Below are positions 12,432 to 26,210 of a stretch of DNA of 64,000 bases, piece by piece. This DNA is from Gymnorhina tibicen. Lineage: Eukaryota > Chordata > Aves > Passeriformes > Artamidae. Every line of letters begins with the position of its first letter. Positions within the stretch are counted from its first letter, which is position 1. The notes beneath the pieces are model-generated. The model searched no databases. It had not been told where the DNA came from and was given only the letters and a program-made list of their open reading frames with translations. The stretch lies in NCBI GenBank assembly GCA_013399875.1, contig VXAZ01006807.1:1302001-1366000 (forward strand), written 5' to 3'. The translations under genes were made by a program, and so were the position numbers.

Positions 12432-13539
12432 TACATAGGAATTACTCAAATTTGCGTATTTTGCTTTTATCAATATTTTCTGTTTATGTGAACACTCTAT
12501 CTAAAAAATGGGAACAGTACAGTTCCATCTATGTTTTGTCTGAAGTAGGGAAATTCTGTGAGAAGCAAGGCTGCTACAGTAAGAATTGTGTTTAAGGTCT
12601 CTTTTCTGCAGCTTCTTAAAACCTAAGGCACTTAGCATATATTTCTGCCATAAGCTAAAATTCTATTTTTCTACTTCTTTTTGGTATGACTTCATGTATC
12701 TCAGCTTGTCCATAGGTCCTAATTCAGTCCCTGTGCCCAGATTCTCCCCTGGGCCTGAGTCTTGGGGATTTCTCACTCCAACAAGGTCTGAAGCTGGCAT
12801 TACAAATGGAGGCTATTCTTCATGCACCACAGAAACTTCCATATCAAGCATGAGGAGGATCCCACATGTATTTTTTGGTCATTTTGGGAAAAGCCCTGCA
12901 GCAGGGAGGAGGTATATCTGCTCTGTTGCACAGGGCAGCATGAAATGGATGAATGGCAGGAAATCTAGAATAGAAAGAAAGGTGTCTCTGGCCTATGAAT
13001 GTAAGAAGCAGAGACAGAGAGCGAACTTTCACCTTGTGATGTTTTCCACATTTACCTTTCTGATGTCCAAGCTCCGTTGCCAAGTTACTGGCTCCACGCG
13101 AAAATCAATGAATGATGCAAATAGAAAAGTCTGTATGTAACAGACACTGCTTGTTAACAGGAAGAACACCTTTCTTTCGAGGCATGGTAATGAGAAGGAA
13201 AAAAACCCATATAGTAATATAATCAACCTTTTAAAATTGTTTTAAAATAGCTTTTTCTCAACACAAGACCTGCGACTTTAACACCATATGGTCTTAGAAC
13301 CTAAGTTAGTTACATGGAAGTGTCAGGTATTGTTAGAGATCACATTATCATACAGATCCATAAACAAGCAGCTGCATATTTTCTCAAATGATTATCTCTC
13401 TTGCACACCTGGTGTGTGTTATGTATTAAAAATTAACAAACAAAAGTGAGAATTTTACTATACTGCTGTGCTGTCATGGCAAATTGCACCATCAAAATCC
13501 AATTGCACAACCCAGCTTAAGGCATCAGTATGACAAGAG
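12432..13539. other. Non-coding stretch holding the longest open frame of the window
   Basis: Contains the longest open frame (12586-13140, plus, 184 codons). It has no domain, no low-complexity signature of a known family and no flanking splice or promoter context that I could recognise. In 64 kb read in six frames a 184-codon frame can occur by chance. I do not call it a gene. Confidence 0.5.
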
Positions 13540-13835
13540 AGCTGCAGCATATAACTGTAGAGACAGAGCTCCATTAAATAAGATGTGAAACAGGGCAGCA
13601 TGGAGCCTGGAAAACCCAGGAGGTGCTGTAGGCAGTGTAATGGGGCCCCATCGTCAACACTATCAAAGGCTGCTGATAAATCAAGACAATGAAAGAAGGA
13701 GCTTCTCAGTTAGCTTGAAGCAACAGATCCTCATTACAAACTCTCTCAAGAGCAGTTCCAGCACAGTAGCAATATCTGAAACAAGACTGAAATTTATTAG
13801 AAGGATTTTTGTGCATTAAAGCCAGTCTGTAATGT
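13540..13835 (-). mobile_element. Decayed LINE reverse-transcriptase fragment, L2-like
   Basis: Translating the minus strand gives two adjoining RT blocks in different frames. The upstream block (about 13705-13835) reads FQSCFR, then GTALERV and NEDLLLQAN. It corresponds to the conserved FQSGFR...TETAL...NDLLL region of L2-type LINEs and ends in a stop. After a one-base frameshift near 13690, the second block (13571-13685) reads LDLSAAFDSVD, then LGFPGS and FTSYL. The LDLSAAFD motif is RT motif A with the catalytic aspartate, and the GFPGS...FTSYL spacing fits. CR1 of birds has a SKAFDTVSH-type motif instead, so this is a different, older LINE lineage. Only about 100 codons survive, with at least one stop and one frameshift. 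The clade assignment (L2 versus a related clade) is from memory of motifs. Confidence 0.8.
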
Positions 13836-16800
13836 CAGAACAGCGCTTTCGAATGTGAGGAAATCGAGGGGCAAATAAGGTAAGCTGATAAAGTTGCCAG
13901 TAATTACACCTTATAATCTAGTGCAATTAAGAAAAATATTGTTTTGACAGTGTTTCACTCCTCAAAAATGTTTTCTTCTAGCTATCCACTTTCTGTTTGG
14001 TCTGAGATTCTAAACAGGAATTGACATATAGGAAAAAATAAAATGTCTCCAAAACACCCAAAATATTCAGGAGCAGTGTGACACAAACAGACTGAGCAGG
14101 TGGTATTAACTACTTCTGGCCTCTTGATCTCAAATTTCCCTCAACATCTGCGTGTTTTGTTTGGGACCTACAAGCTTACACCCAAGCTATGGGCTCTGGA
14201 TGCCTCTGTTCCTCATTAGGATGCAGAAAGGAAGTGTGAAGAGATATCCATGCTTTCAGGCTCAGTCTGTGACACACTAGCGGAGTCAGACCTCATCATA
14301 ACTGCTGTAGAAAAGGCAGCTGGAAGACAAAAGTATAGACCTACTTACCTAGACCTTATAGATAAGGGTTTTCACCAAAAGAGAGGAGATACACAGGACT
14401 CCAAACACTGAGATACACAATGTATGTAATGGGCAGAGGTTTTTACCAAAGAGATAATAGTGCTGGAAACAAAAAAATTCAAGCCCATAACTCCCTCAGA
14501 ACCACTTTATCTGCTGGGTTGTACATTTCCTTTCCTCTTAAGGGTCCTTCCTGAATTTTTCACGGCACTTTTGCTTCAGTAGGATAGGTCAGAATAAACA
14601 GTAAAGGCAGTTTTCTGGACAGTGAAAGAGATGGATTTGAAAGCCTACAGGGTCCAAATCCCAGCCCTCCATCTTCTGTGGTTAGAATAAAAACAATTAC
14701 AAAAATACCCTGTTGAGTTCTCATCCCAAGAAGTCAACTACCTTCAAATGAAAAATGAAATCTGAAACCTAAGCAGAACAATATAATGGAAGGAAAGCAA
14801 GTGGAACTAGAAGACCCAATAACCACTCCTTATTCCACCCTCCAACTTCCTCATCAGCACTAGACCAATTTGGAAATCTCTGAAGATGACAAAGGCACTT
14901 CTGGAGCACTGGAACTTAAATTCCAAGCCATTTAGGGCTTCACAAAAGTATGACATGAAAAAAAGTATCATAAAGCTCTACCATAAAATACAAAGTGTTG
15001 CTAGTGTGAGATCAGAGATGACAGATATATTCATAACTATACATAATAATACATAAAATACAGAAAATAAGAACTAAACATGCTTGCAGTTTCCTGTAAT
15101 AGAGCAAGTCTTAAGTTTAACTTCTACAATGCATTTTTTAACTTAGAGTATCAAAGTTTTAAATGGCCATTCTAAGAAGTTTTGAACTCTTAAATATAGA
15201 TCACCTCTCTAAAGCTTAGTCTAATATTTTTTCATAGGCATTTATAGCAGTTTAATATAAAAATTAAAGCCAAGTTTTTGCAATGAATCTGACTGAAACT
15301 GGTAAGAATGAATTATAAATCCACACGACAGGGAAATACAAAGTAATAGACTAAATGAAAATCCTCTGCTATCCTGAGTTACTTACCGATAATGTTCATA
15401 TGGGGCTCCATTGTGCCTACACTGTTAAAATTTGGGGCAAAATCCCACAAGGGGCTTCACACAAGCTGGTAAACATCCTCACCCTCACTATATATAAATA
15501 TGAGCCTAGTGGTAATAATTTGCTTTCTTTGAGAGTGGTCTTTAACGTGAAGAATTAGCCTCAAGCTTCCACAGCTATGCATTTCCAAGGATTTGTGAGT
15601 TTATAGTAAGCGTTATGTGGTAAATATAAAGGTAACACAGAAATTATACCATAGATATTCTCTTGAACATATCTCTCACTCTAAAGCTTGAAATGGTTCA
15701 GAATTTAGCAAACAGCAAGTAAAATCCCATTTCAATTGTACTTAAGTTAGAGCTATTGCCAAAAGGCTTAGTTCAAAATATCTAGGTACCATGTATGATT
15801 TTATGGGTTGGGATATACTCAAATTATAAATAAATCAGAAGAAATGTTACTATACTTTTATTTGATGTCATACCAATGCAGAAGGATATTTACTCCAGCA
15901 TATTTTGTATATTCTAAAATCATGTCCTGTAGTCAGCTGTTCTGTTGTTTGGCTTAGTCTGCTCTAAATGAAGTTATTTTACCTGGTGCAGCAGCCTAAA
16001 ATGCCCCTCTTCATGCCTGTCTAGTCTTAGCAAAAAAACCCCCAGCATTCTTATTATCAAAACAACTTCCAGCATTACAAAATATGCAAAGTTTACTTAT
16101 ATCTTTGAAAGTGGAATAGTAAATTATCCACAATAAGCCAGATCTCACAACCTTCACCCAGTTTTTACTCACTGCCCATAGAAATTCGAGCAAATATGTT
16201 CTTAATTAGGAGTCTTGTAAAAACTTGTCGAGCATATTGAAAAAGATAATATTCAGAAGAGTTGACTAATAGCAGTTCTATGCTGTTAACAGAAGATGGA
16301 TGCAATGCACCTTTCTGATCCTCTCATCACACAGAAACAAGCAGCTGCAGTTTATTGTAAACTAATCTATGTGTGTAGATTGTGGCAGACAAAGTGATAC
16401 CCTTACAAAGGCTCTGCTGATTGGAGGGCACTGAAGAGTTCTACTGTTCTAACCAAGGCAAAAAGAAATATGCTGAAAACTAGGGCATGTGACCAGAAGG
16501 TTATTTGTTAAGCAACAACAAAAAGGGAACAAGAACCAAGCCCACCTTTCTTTATCCTTAAAAAAAAATTAAAGTGACATGACCCCATGCTCTGAAGTGT
16601 CATCCATCAAAAGTTGGCAACATTTTTTGAAGTAATAATTGAACTTGCTGTGACATCTTCATTGCCTCTAGGATGCCAGAAATTCTGTTGCTTTCCTAAA
16701 TTGCCAATCGTATAACTATTTAGAAACTCTCCAGGGAGGTCAGCATTAAAACAGGCTGGAAGGAGCCAAAGTAGCATATTCTTGAATTGAAAAATCTGTT

Positions 16801-19800
16801 CAAGCTTATGACTGCATAAAATAGTTAGTTTCATTCATTCACGAGGACTCAGAATTTCATTAAGAGAAACAGTCTTGTAGATAGATGTAAACACCATCAT
16901 AAGGACAATAATCTGGTTTGAATACTTCACACACTAATCTTGATAATATTCCAATATTCACATACAAATAAAATTTTTTTGTTCCATAAAAGTTTTAAGT
17001 ATCAGTGCATGAGACCATTCTTTTGAAAATTACTTTCATAGTTTTTAAAGGTGAAACCTTGGAAAATACAATGATCAACATCTTTTATTACATTGTTCCT
17101 GTATTTGAACTGCAGCTTTTTAGATTTTGAAGTTAATTGAAGATGATTTGTCTGCGAATCGAACATGTTTTGTCAGTTTGCCATCTTTATTTTAAAGTGA
17201 TAGTGGTGTTAAATACAAAGAATGCTGAAGCAAAGAGATGTGTTTACCACAGCCCATCTCTGTATAAGCCAGTGGAGATATTTTGTATAACAGTAGGATT
17301 TTCTCATTAATTTTGGTGGATCAAGATCAAGTATTTTTACCAGATACTATCCAGGCAGACCAGCCTCTCAAGGTACTAACAGCACAACATGTACATTTCC
17401 TTTCTCTCCTATAGAATTCAAGAGCAAAATTCAGCACACAGTTGTTCTGAAGAGCAGTAGCTGATGCCTTCCAAAGGTTGGAACAGGTAGAAAAAGTAAA
17501 AATGCTGTCATATGGTACAGCTGCATTGCTGTAGTTATCTGTGACACCAGAAAAAGCAGTCATATATCTAATCAGATTTTCTGTACTTCTGCAGTATAAT
17601 TTTCTATGCTTAGACAGATGTATCAGAACAAAAGAGACAGGCAGCAACTGTAAAATAAAATTCAGGTTCTTCTCATACCAGTGCCCAACTGACTGCTACA
17701 CACTGACTTATCAGACAAACCAGAGAAAGATGTGTCACATATGTACATCCTATTCAGAGCAGCAGTCAGTTAGTTGTGATAGATAAACGGAAATGAAACA
17801 TCACCAGAAAGAGCTGAGGTAAACCTTGCACTCAAATTAATAGGATTATGCCATGCTGTTGTTACATGCTGAACTTGGAAAGGCCAGCTGTGAGATTCTG
17901 AGAATGTCATGAACATCAGTCAGCACAAGCTGAGTGATGGTGGTGCTCCATCCATAAAGCTCTATTTGAAAGACTCTTGGTGTGACTTTGTCACAGCCCT
18001 CTATGCTATGGGCTCAGGAGAAGTTTTACTACCCCCTGCTACAGCCAAGGGATGTGCAACCAGTAGCAGCTTGATCATAGCTTCCTACCAGAAGGGATTA
18101 CCTGCAGCTTGCTCTTTGGCAAAAATAAAAGACTTGGTCAAGTTGGAGACCAAGAACAGCAAAGAAAAGGATTGGGGAGGGAAGTGGAGTGGAGAAGCCT
18201 GGAATTCAGGCAGAAATGCAAGGAGTGGCAGAAGGAAGGGGGAAGAAAGGGCACTTGCATGGGAGGGCGGAAGAGGCTGGGAGGAGAGCAAGACAGGGCA
18301 TAGTCAGGTTGCAGGAGCAGGATCAGGGTGCAGGTAAGTGTGGGCTGAGGGTGGCCCTCTCTCAGGACTGTGAGCTGTGTAACAGCTGTGGGGAAGTATG
18401 GACTGTGGACTAGATGACTGGGTGTGTTAGCAGAGAGTTGGAGCAGTAGCAAATGGGAGAGGGGAGGAAAAACACTGGTGTGAAGATGAGAAAGAGGTTT
18501 GGAATGAGAACATATAAAAATTTCTGTGTTGAGGGGAACGAGATCAATGTTATGGGACAAGAAGACATAGAAGTCATGTCAAAATCATCAGAAAAAGGTA
18601 AGGATTAGAGAGGATGAAGTGCAAGAAGTTGAGGTGTATGATGTTCCCAGGCCTACAGGAGCTACAAAATGTGTCACATTCCCACAAAAACAAGTGTGTC
18701 TGATTTTTCTTTGCCCAGACAGCTCCAATCTGCTCATCTTGCACACATGACTCACTTCAAACTCACAGTATCTCCAGAAGTGCAGATGGTCCTGTAAGTA
18801 ATTGGGGAACCCTACAGAGTGAGTGCTAATGGAAAAATACCCCACTTTTATCCTTTATCTTGAACCATGCAAAGTATTGTTTACCACCTAATCCTGCATT
18901 CAATCTGTTACTTACAGTAATATTGCAGTAAAACACATATGACTGGAGACCATCTAACTGTCAGGTTGTGTTTAGCAGGTTTAATGAAAATTTAATGTTC
19001 CTACAATTGATTTTTCTCTAAGTGGCACTGAATTACTTATGAATAACCTCATCTCTACTTAAACAAAACATGCTCTAATGAGATACAGCTAAATGAAGAT
19101 CAAAATGATCTATAATGCAGCATATACTTGGCAACATTCTGAATCAAGATCCTTCATATTTTGGGGACAAACAAGCTCTAGAAGAGATGGGTGAGAGAGA
19201 AGGAAGATGAAAGTGGCTTCCATCCTTGAGAGTGGAAAAGGCAAGTGGATGGGCTCGAAATGAGAGCCTTCGCAAGTGCTTATGCTGGAACTGGGAACTG
19301 CTTTCCCCTGTGCTTCCTCTTCCTTCTCCCACCTGCATTTTCTTTTCTCCAGCATCCTTGTTCTTTCTCTTAATTTTTTTTTCCTGAATAATCCCAGAAT
19401 GAATGAAAGAGTCAAAACATTGGATCTACTCACTTGGAAAGAGAGGATGTATTTGTTCCCATGCCTTCTATTCATGAATTTTTTTTTTACATGGCTGTGC
19501 AGTGGAATGGACCTACTTCACAGGGTAGAAAGGAGATCCACCAAATGTGTATCAAAGGATGGGGTATCCTGACTTGCACTGATAAATACCTTGTGTTCTT
19601 AGCCCTTTACAGGCAAAAGGGGAAAAAGGCCCCACCCTTCCTAAGGGCTTTAATTCTCCTGGAGACATGGATTCTACATTCTCAAGGGGTTTGGAGACAC
19701 CAAGGACAATTTGGTATTGATTCCATTAAAGTTGCTTCCTAGGCATGATTTCTATTAGAAAGATGACTTAATCTAAGGATATATAACAATGAAGAAATAA

Positions 19801-21904
19801 ATTGCTCTTTGAGTCTTCCCCGAGGCTGTTGATTCCCACCCCTGGGAGTGCTGCCACATCTTTGCTGTACCGCATGCCCATGGGAGGATCACTCCACGCC
19901 AGTATTAAAGTAGTCACTTTGGAGCATACCAGACAGATGCCAATTGGTTAAAGTACTAAGATGAAGGTTTACTTTAAGGCAGGTTAGTAGGAAACACCAA
20001 TTTGAATGCTAAAGATGAAGATGGGACAAAAACTAGAAATAGTGCATTTATAGCAAAAAGTAAGACAAAGCTAAGTCAATCAGACAATAAGCATCATTAG
20101 AGCAGAAATTAATATGCACACAGAGTGCTTTGAGAGAGCTGTTTACATTTTTCATAATGAGCTAGTTTCAGAAGATGAAGCAGGACTTTCATGGCTGGAT
20201 TAATTAGGGTTCTTTTTACACAGGAATGCAAAAGCCAGCAGTCAGTGTAATACACCCAGAGAACTGGCAATCACTGAGCAAATTCCTCCCCTGTGACAAC
20301 CCATTCTCCGTTAGTGTCGCTGAGCACTCATGATGCACAAAGTAGCACAACTGTGCCAGCCACTTCAGAAGTGGCTCAAGTAACTCAGGTTTCAGTCAAG
20401 TACTCACTTGTGTATCAACTAAAGAAAAAAGGGAAGAGTGTTGAAGAATCAAAAAAAATTTAAATGAAAAAATTTCTCACAAAAATTGTCTTTCCCATGT
20501 AGAGCAGAACAGAACTGCATTGTATTTTTCAGAACCATCAACCTTAAATTCTAGTGAAGGTAGAACTCTGATCTGTGATTTCTGCACCACTGAATATCAA
20601 TACATTGTATATTGACTAATTAAACTTCCCCACACTTGTCCTTCTGACAAGCTTATTAAACAATAATTTCCTGAAGAGTGATGCTTTAGTGATTATCAGA
20701 GATAAAACCAGATCTTTAAAGTATTGTTCTAACAGTAGATTACAGAAATAGAAAACAAGGAGATAGGGATTTCGTTGAAGAAGAAAGAGTGTTTTCCAGG
20801 ACAGCTATGTTGACATTTTAATATATCAATATGCATTTTACAATGCAAAAATTTTGCAAAATAAAACAGTTTAACATGAAAATTATAATTATAGAATTGA
20901 TTCAAATTTTTCCTACTGTCTCGGATAACATGTAGGATGAAATGCAAAATAAGAAAAAAAGAATGAAAGAACAGTGTTTTTTTGGAAAGGTATCTATGAA
21001 AAGGCATTTTATTACAAAATAATGCTATGAAAAAGCTGGCAGAGAAATTGTAACAGAAGATCTTTACTGCAAATTCAACATATCTGTGGTACTATGTCTG
21101 TGGCACCACTATTCACACATCAGTTCAGAATGGCATGTCCAAGAAACAAAACTTCAATAGTAATTTAGCATAACAAATATATTTGTCTAGTCAATCAGGG
21201 ACACAATGGTTTCTCATTGGAGAGTGGGAACTGCAACCCAGGAAGCACCTCCAACTTAAAGGTACTATACATTAAGTTCAGCTTTTTGAGTTGATACTCT
21301 GTGGTCTGAACAATTGGTTACAAACAAAAACTTTATTGAGGCAGTATTATTCCATGGACAACTGTTTGGGCAAGGACAGCCATTGCTGTCAAAAGCAGTA
21401 AAAAACTACTACGTGATTTCAGATAATAATTTTTAATGGAAAATCTGTACTGCAGAAGAGCAAAGTAAATTTTTATGCCAAATTAAAACACTGCATTATT
21501 CTGAATACTAACCCAGAGTCTGTAAAAGCAGTTTTGATTTTCTCTTCTGCAAAAACTTTGTGTGTCATCTCAGGGACAAGTAATGTTTCTCCCTAATGAA
21601 CATCTTTCAGTCCTCAAATGTAAAACAGAATAGTGTTATGTATCAGCCTTCTGAAATTAAACACAACAATAAAGGAATAAGGACAGGTTTCCCACATCAA
21701 CATCTTAGTAGGCTTAACTAATTCTATCTATAGCCTAATTATTATTACTTTAACCAAAGGACAATTAAATTCATACCATGTGAAGTTTTCATCAGATAAA
21801 GTACAGGATAAGAATTTTAATGCTCCAGTGAAGGATGAGGAACTTTAAAGCTTGTTCACTGAGTCATAGCTATAATAACAGAAATTTAGTAAATTTTGGC
21901 TATT
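13836..21904. other. Non-coding stretch, nothing gene-like
   Basis: Eight kilobases without a recognised gene or repeat. Region 18100-18500 is purine-rich on the plus strand and yields overlapping open frames on both strands (142 codons at 17909-18337; 140 codons on the minus strand at 18138-18560), which reflects composition and not coding. A short near-palindrome (TGCAAAA-A-TTTTGCA) lies near 20845. Confidence 0.55.
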
Positions 21905-22425
21905 CAAAAATCACAAAATCACAGAGTGAGCTCAGTTGGAATCGACCCACAAGGATCATCGAGTCCAACTCCTAACCCTGCTCAGGACCATCCCCAGGAG
22001 TCACACCATGTGCCTGAGAGCATTGTCCAAACACATCTGGAACTCTGTCAGGCTGGAGCTGTGATCACTTCCCTTCCCGCTCCTCATGTGGCTTCCCCTT
22101 AAGGCTCTTCGCCGTCTTTGTTGCTCTCCTTGGGATGCTCTTTAATAGTTTAATGTCTTTCTTACATTGTGGAGCCGAAAACTGCCCCTAGGACAGGGTT
22201 GTCCCTCCTGGCTGCCAGGGCACTGCTGACTCAAATTCAACTTTCCATTGACCAGGACCCCCATTTCCCTTTCTGTGGTGCTACTTTCCAACCTCTCATT
22301 CACCAGTCTGTCCATACATCCATTTGCCCCATCCAGGCGCAGAATCCGTCACTTTCCCTTGCTGAACTTCATATGGTTGGTGATCACCCAGCCCCCTAAT
22401 TTTTTGAGGTATTGGACCACAGAGG
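21905..22425 (-). mobile_element. CR1 retroposon, 3' part, internally deleted
   Basis: On the minus strand this is the CR1 3' region, ending in ATTTTGTGATTTTTG-type terminal repeats at 21905. It aligns along its length with the CR1 at 39484-40435 (shared blocks include CACACCATGTGCCTGAGAGC and CCTCCTGGCTGCCAGGGCAC). Two internal segments are missing. One of about 227 bp corresponds to roughly 39634-39861. The other, 98 bp, corresponds to 39966-40064 and lies between TGCCCC direct repeats. The open frames on both strands here are not genes. The 5' (right) boundary is fuzzy, within about 20 bp. Confidence 0.92.
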
Positions 22426-25400
22426 TGTCTTCCATGAAAAATGAAAGATCTGTGCCCCAATATGTTTCAAAACCACATGATAAAAATATGCAAAAAGAAA
22501 AAAGATTGTTTTTTGTTAGCATGAAAAATATGGGCTGGATTAGATTGATCAGTTTTGACTTCTGTTTTAGAATGCTTTCTTCACAATAAGCATTGACAAG
22601 AATCACAAAGAGACACTGGAGAAAATTATCAAAGCTGTTTAATTTTGTGAAAGGGTGGTTGCCAGAACAGAATCTAGAAGAGATGAAGCATTCTTCAAAA
22701 GTTTGACAGAAAGTAAGGATTTTGTTATGGACAGTTCTGAAGGCAGTCACACATGTGTGGGAGACTGTCACCAACTGTACTTTTCACCACATCTCTTCCG
22801 TAGTAGCAGGAGGGAACAGTAATTTCCTTTAATTAGACACTTAAAAAGTTTTAGGCAGACTTTTGCCACATTTCAAGAAAACCAACAGGAAAATCCTGTG
22901 CTGTTCACTGACTGTAACCAATTCATCTTTATACACGTACACAACTCTCTCTATATTAGAAACCAGTAGGGAAATAGTGTTAATTCAGGACTTCTAAGTG
23001 CAGAAGCTAAAACAAAAACATCAGGCTAAGCAACTTCTCTTTCTAACAGCATGGAGCAGAAAGGCATCAACCCCCCTTTTCTTGTGAAGAACTAAGAATC
23101 CTGCAAAGTATGTAAGCCTTTCTCCTGATCGTAGAGTGGTAACAGACTAAAAAACATCTGTTGTTTGGGTTTTTGTTTAGTGGAAAGGTCATTTTCACTT
23201 CATGGGCAAAACTTTTCATCCAGGTTCTGGAATGAAAATACTCCTGCTTCACATGCAAATTGGATAATCCTAGACACCAGATTAACAAAGCCACAGTGTT
23301 AAGTCAAGCAGGAAATGGCTTTATAGTTCTGAGGTCGTTGTTTGAATGAAAGATTTCCCCAATGCAAGTAGAGAAGAAATTTTGGGTTGAGTGTATGTTA
23401 TACAGTGATGTCCCAACACACAATCCCAGGCTTTGGTGAGAGCTACAGCTTGTACAAACACCAACAGCCTGCAGTTGCATTCTCTGTGAACATCTTCCTT
23501 GTGTACACAGCACTGCTCTCTCCATTGCTGTGATATGCAAACATCAACAATTTGACAAACAAAGCTCTTAATTACGAAAAATCAGGGCATTTGATATCAT
23601 AAACAGAACTACAGAATTCCTCTTCATATGATAAAAACAGAAATTAAGCAAACATTATGGAATAAATAGTACTTAGTGCAAAATTTTCATTTAATAAGAA
23701 GGGTTTAAAAGTTGAATGCTTGGAAATTTGTCATTCTAGACTGAATGATGTAGTGCAGTCTTGTTTTCCTCTGTAAACACAGCATGGGAATCATCTTGCG
23801 AAGGGATACGGGACAAAAGGACAAATTATATAGCATTAGACCAAAGAATGAATGGGCCAGCAGCCATCATGTTTTTAAGAAGTAACCCTTGTTATGCACT
23901 TTGTTTTCTTCTTCCATTCATTCTTCTCCTTAATTAATACTTACTTGAAAACAGGTCATTTTCCTGTAGGGTTTAGTTCTTATAATGTTAAAAGCAGAGT
24001 AAATAATTGAAAAACATGGAACAGAACAGGGACAATTGAAGGATTCACCTTTCAGGTAATATATTCTGCCAGCACATGTGCCTGCCACCACTGGCCTACG
24101 TATGCTCTGCAGCTTACAGTCAGCCTTACAGAATGTCTGGGATGGCTCTGCAAACAGTCTGAGCCAGTCCTGAGATCACTGAGGTCTGCAGGTAGTCATG
24201 GGATGGAAATGGTAAACTGCTGTTCTAGTTCTTGGGACACAGAAATGTGACACCAAATCAGTGTTCTGCTCCCCTCCTTACAGCTCCTCCTCTCACATCT
24301 GTTGTCTTCATTCTGGCCTCTGAAAAAAACTTTGCTGTTATGTTCTAAAAGTACTACCTCTTTTTTTTGGGTATGTTTCCTCATTTTTCTTTGTATGTAT
24401 CAACAGACTCACAAAAAGAACAGCATCACTTTTGCTCCCAGTGTCTCGCAAGGGTGGACTGTGGGACTACAAAAGGCATGGTGAAAAACCTTGGTCTTCC
24501 TTCACGCTTTAGGAAGCTGTCAAATGCTCAGGCTGCCCCAGTGGGACAGAAATATATCACATGCTAGCTGAAACATGTAATGCAAGAGAAAATTGGGAAA
24601 TTTTACCAGTCCATTCATCAGTAAGGATGAAAAGACACAAGGGAGAGAGTTGTCTCAGAATTAATGCAGAGGTTGTTCACATTTTACAGCAAGTATTCAC
24701 TGAGACTCCTAGTAAGCCTCAAGTTAGAATTATAATGTGAAACCAGACACAAAACCCCATCTTTTCCCCTTTTGTCTTTATGTTACAATACATGAAGTCC
24801 CTTGCTACAGTCAGTGAGGTTGTATCAATACAGCTTTTCTCTGGACACAAAGGACATTCTCCATATTCTCCACCTCAGAAGTTTTATTATGGAGAGTGAA
24901 AGAGACCAGAAACAACAGACAGGACTTGTGAGCAGACCTTTCTGCTGGAAACCATGTTAGGACTGGGTTTTACAGCCCAGCACAGCACCTTTTATTTAGA
25001 ATGTCCCAGTGCTACTGGCCCTGGCATTGAAGAGGCAGTTTCTTCCCTTGGTATGCACGACTCATTTGTAGCCTTGAGTGTCCTGGCAGCTTTGGGCAGT
25101 CAAGTTCCATCTGGTTAGCAGAGTCTGAGGTGTCATGTGGTTTATAAAATAATAAGGATTGTAGGTGTGAAAATTGCTTGGACTGGCAGTTCTGGTCTTC
25201 CTATCCCAGCTTCTTTCTCTCTTAGGAAAGATAGTTCAGAAACTCAGCAGTGAAAATACTAGAAGGAAATATCAGTCCTGAATAAAAGAATGTAGTGAAG
25301 TTGAACAGAAAGAAAATCAGTAGAGAAACCATCCTATGAAGAAGAAATAATGGAAAACAATCTCCATGGAGCGATAATCAAGATGGAGAGAAGGGAAGAG

Positions 25401-26210
25401 ATGCAGACTCTTCAGGACTCAGTCAAAGATTAACCTGGGGGGATGTAGAGCAGGCTGCAATGGGAAATCCAGTTGACATCTCTTCATGTGATGCCCCTAT
25501 ATTGACAATCATGATACCTTGCAGACTACCTTATGCTTACTGTCACCAATTAAACAGAGTCTGTCTGTCTTTGGCCTGACAGGACAAACATACAAATCTG
25601 AATACATTCAAAGTTTTACAGACAGTATGAGTCTTGCATTTTAATGGCTAAAGCTCCAAATTACATTTGGGAACAAGCACTATTATATGACCAGGGATGA
25701 AGAGATATGGTAGAAAATCAGAGCTGATAAAGTTTTCTGATTTCATGTGGTTGAAACCATGATTCTTGAAAACACAGGATGGGAGACCTCTGTCTCCTCT
25801 GACTTTTCTTTCAGGTCACTTCCCCCAATAGATGAAGAGGTCATATGTTCTCCAGAAAGGGCTCTTTCACAGAAAATCAGCAAGGAAGGGTGATTGGGGA
25901 CCAGCAACCAATCAGTTTGTGTTGGTCCTGAATATGATTGGTTTCTAGGATCTATAACTTCCTCATGGGCCACCTGTTTTTGTCCAGGTTTTGTGGTCGT
26001 GTCACTGAGCTGCAAAATGCAGTGTCTCTGATGCAGAAATGACTTCACCTTCCCTCTGCTTGAAACTGCAGCTGCATGAATTTATTTCAGCAGAGGAAAT
26101 CTTGATCCCAAACTTCCCTAAATATGGCATTCCAAATCTGACTCTTAGATTTTTGTGCAGGAGGCCAAAACCAGAGTTCTTTTCATAATTTAACAAGGGA
26201 CAGGTTTTCA
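22426..26210. other. Non-coding stretch, nothing gene-like
   Basis: No gene or repeat recognised. The minus-strand frame ending at 22349 (141 codons) starts in this interval and runs into the CR1, so it is chance. Two CCAAT-type boxes in opposite orientation sit 35-40 bp apart near 25908-25942 (AACCAATCAG and TGATTGGTT), without other promoter evidence. Confidence 0.5.

Noticed and set aside
12586..13140. Longest open frame of the window (184 codons, plus strand)
   Set aside because: No domain, no signal of a known family, no splice or promoter context; a frame of this length is compatible with chance over 64 kb in six frames.
17909..18560. Overlapping 140-codon frames on both strands in a purine-rich stretch
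   Set aside because: Opposite-strand frames in compositionally biased DNA; no domain on either strand.
25900..25945. Pair of opposed CCAAT boxes that could mark a promoter or LTR
   Set aside because: No TATA box, CpG enrichment, LTR ends or adjacent open frame supports a promoter.
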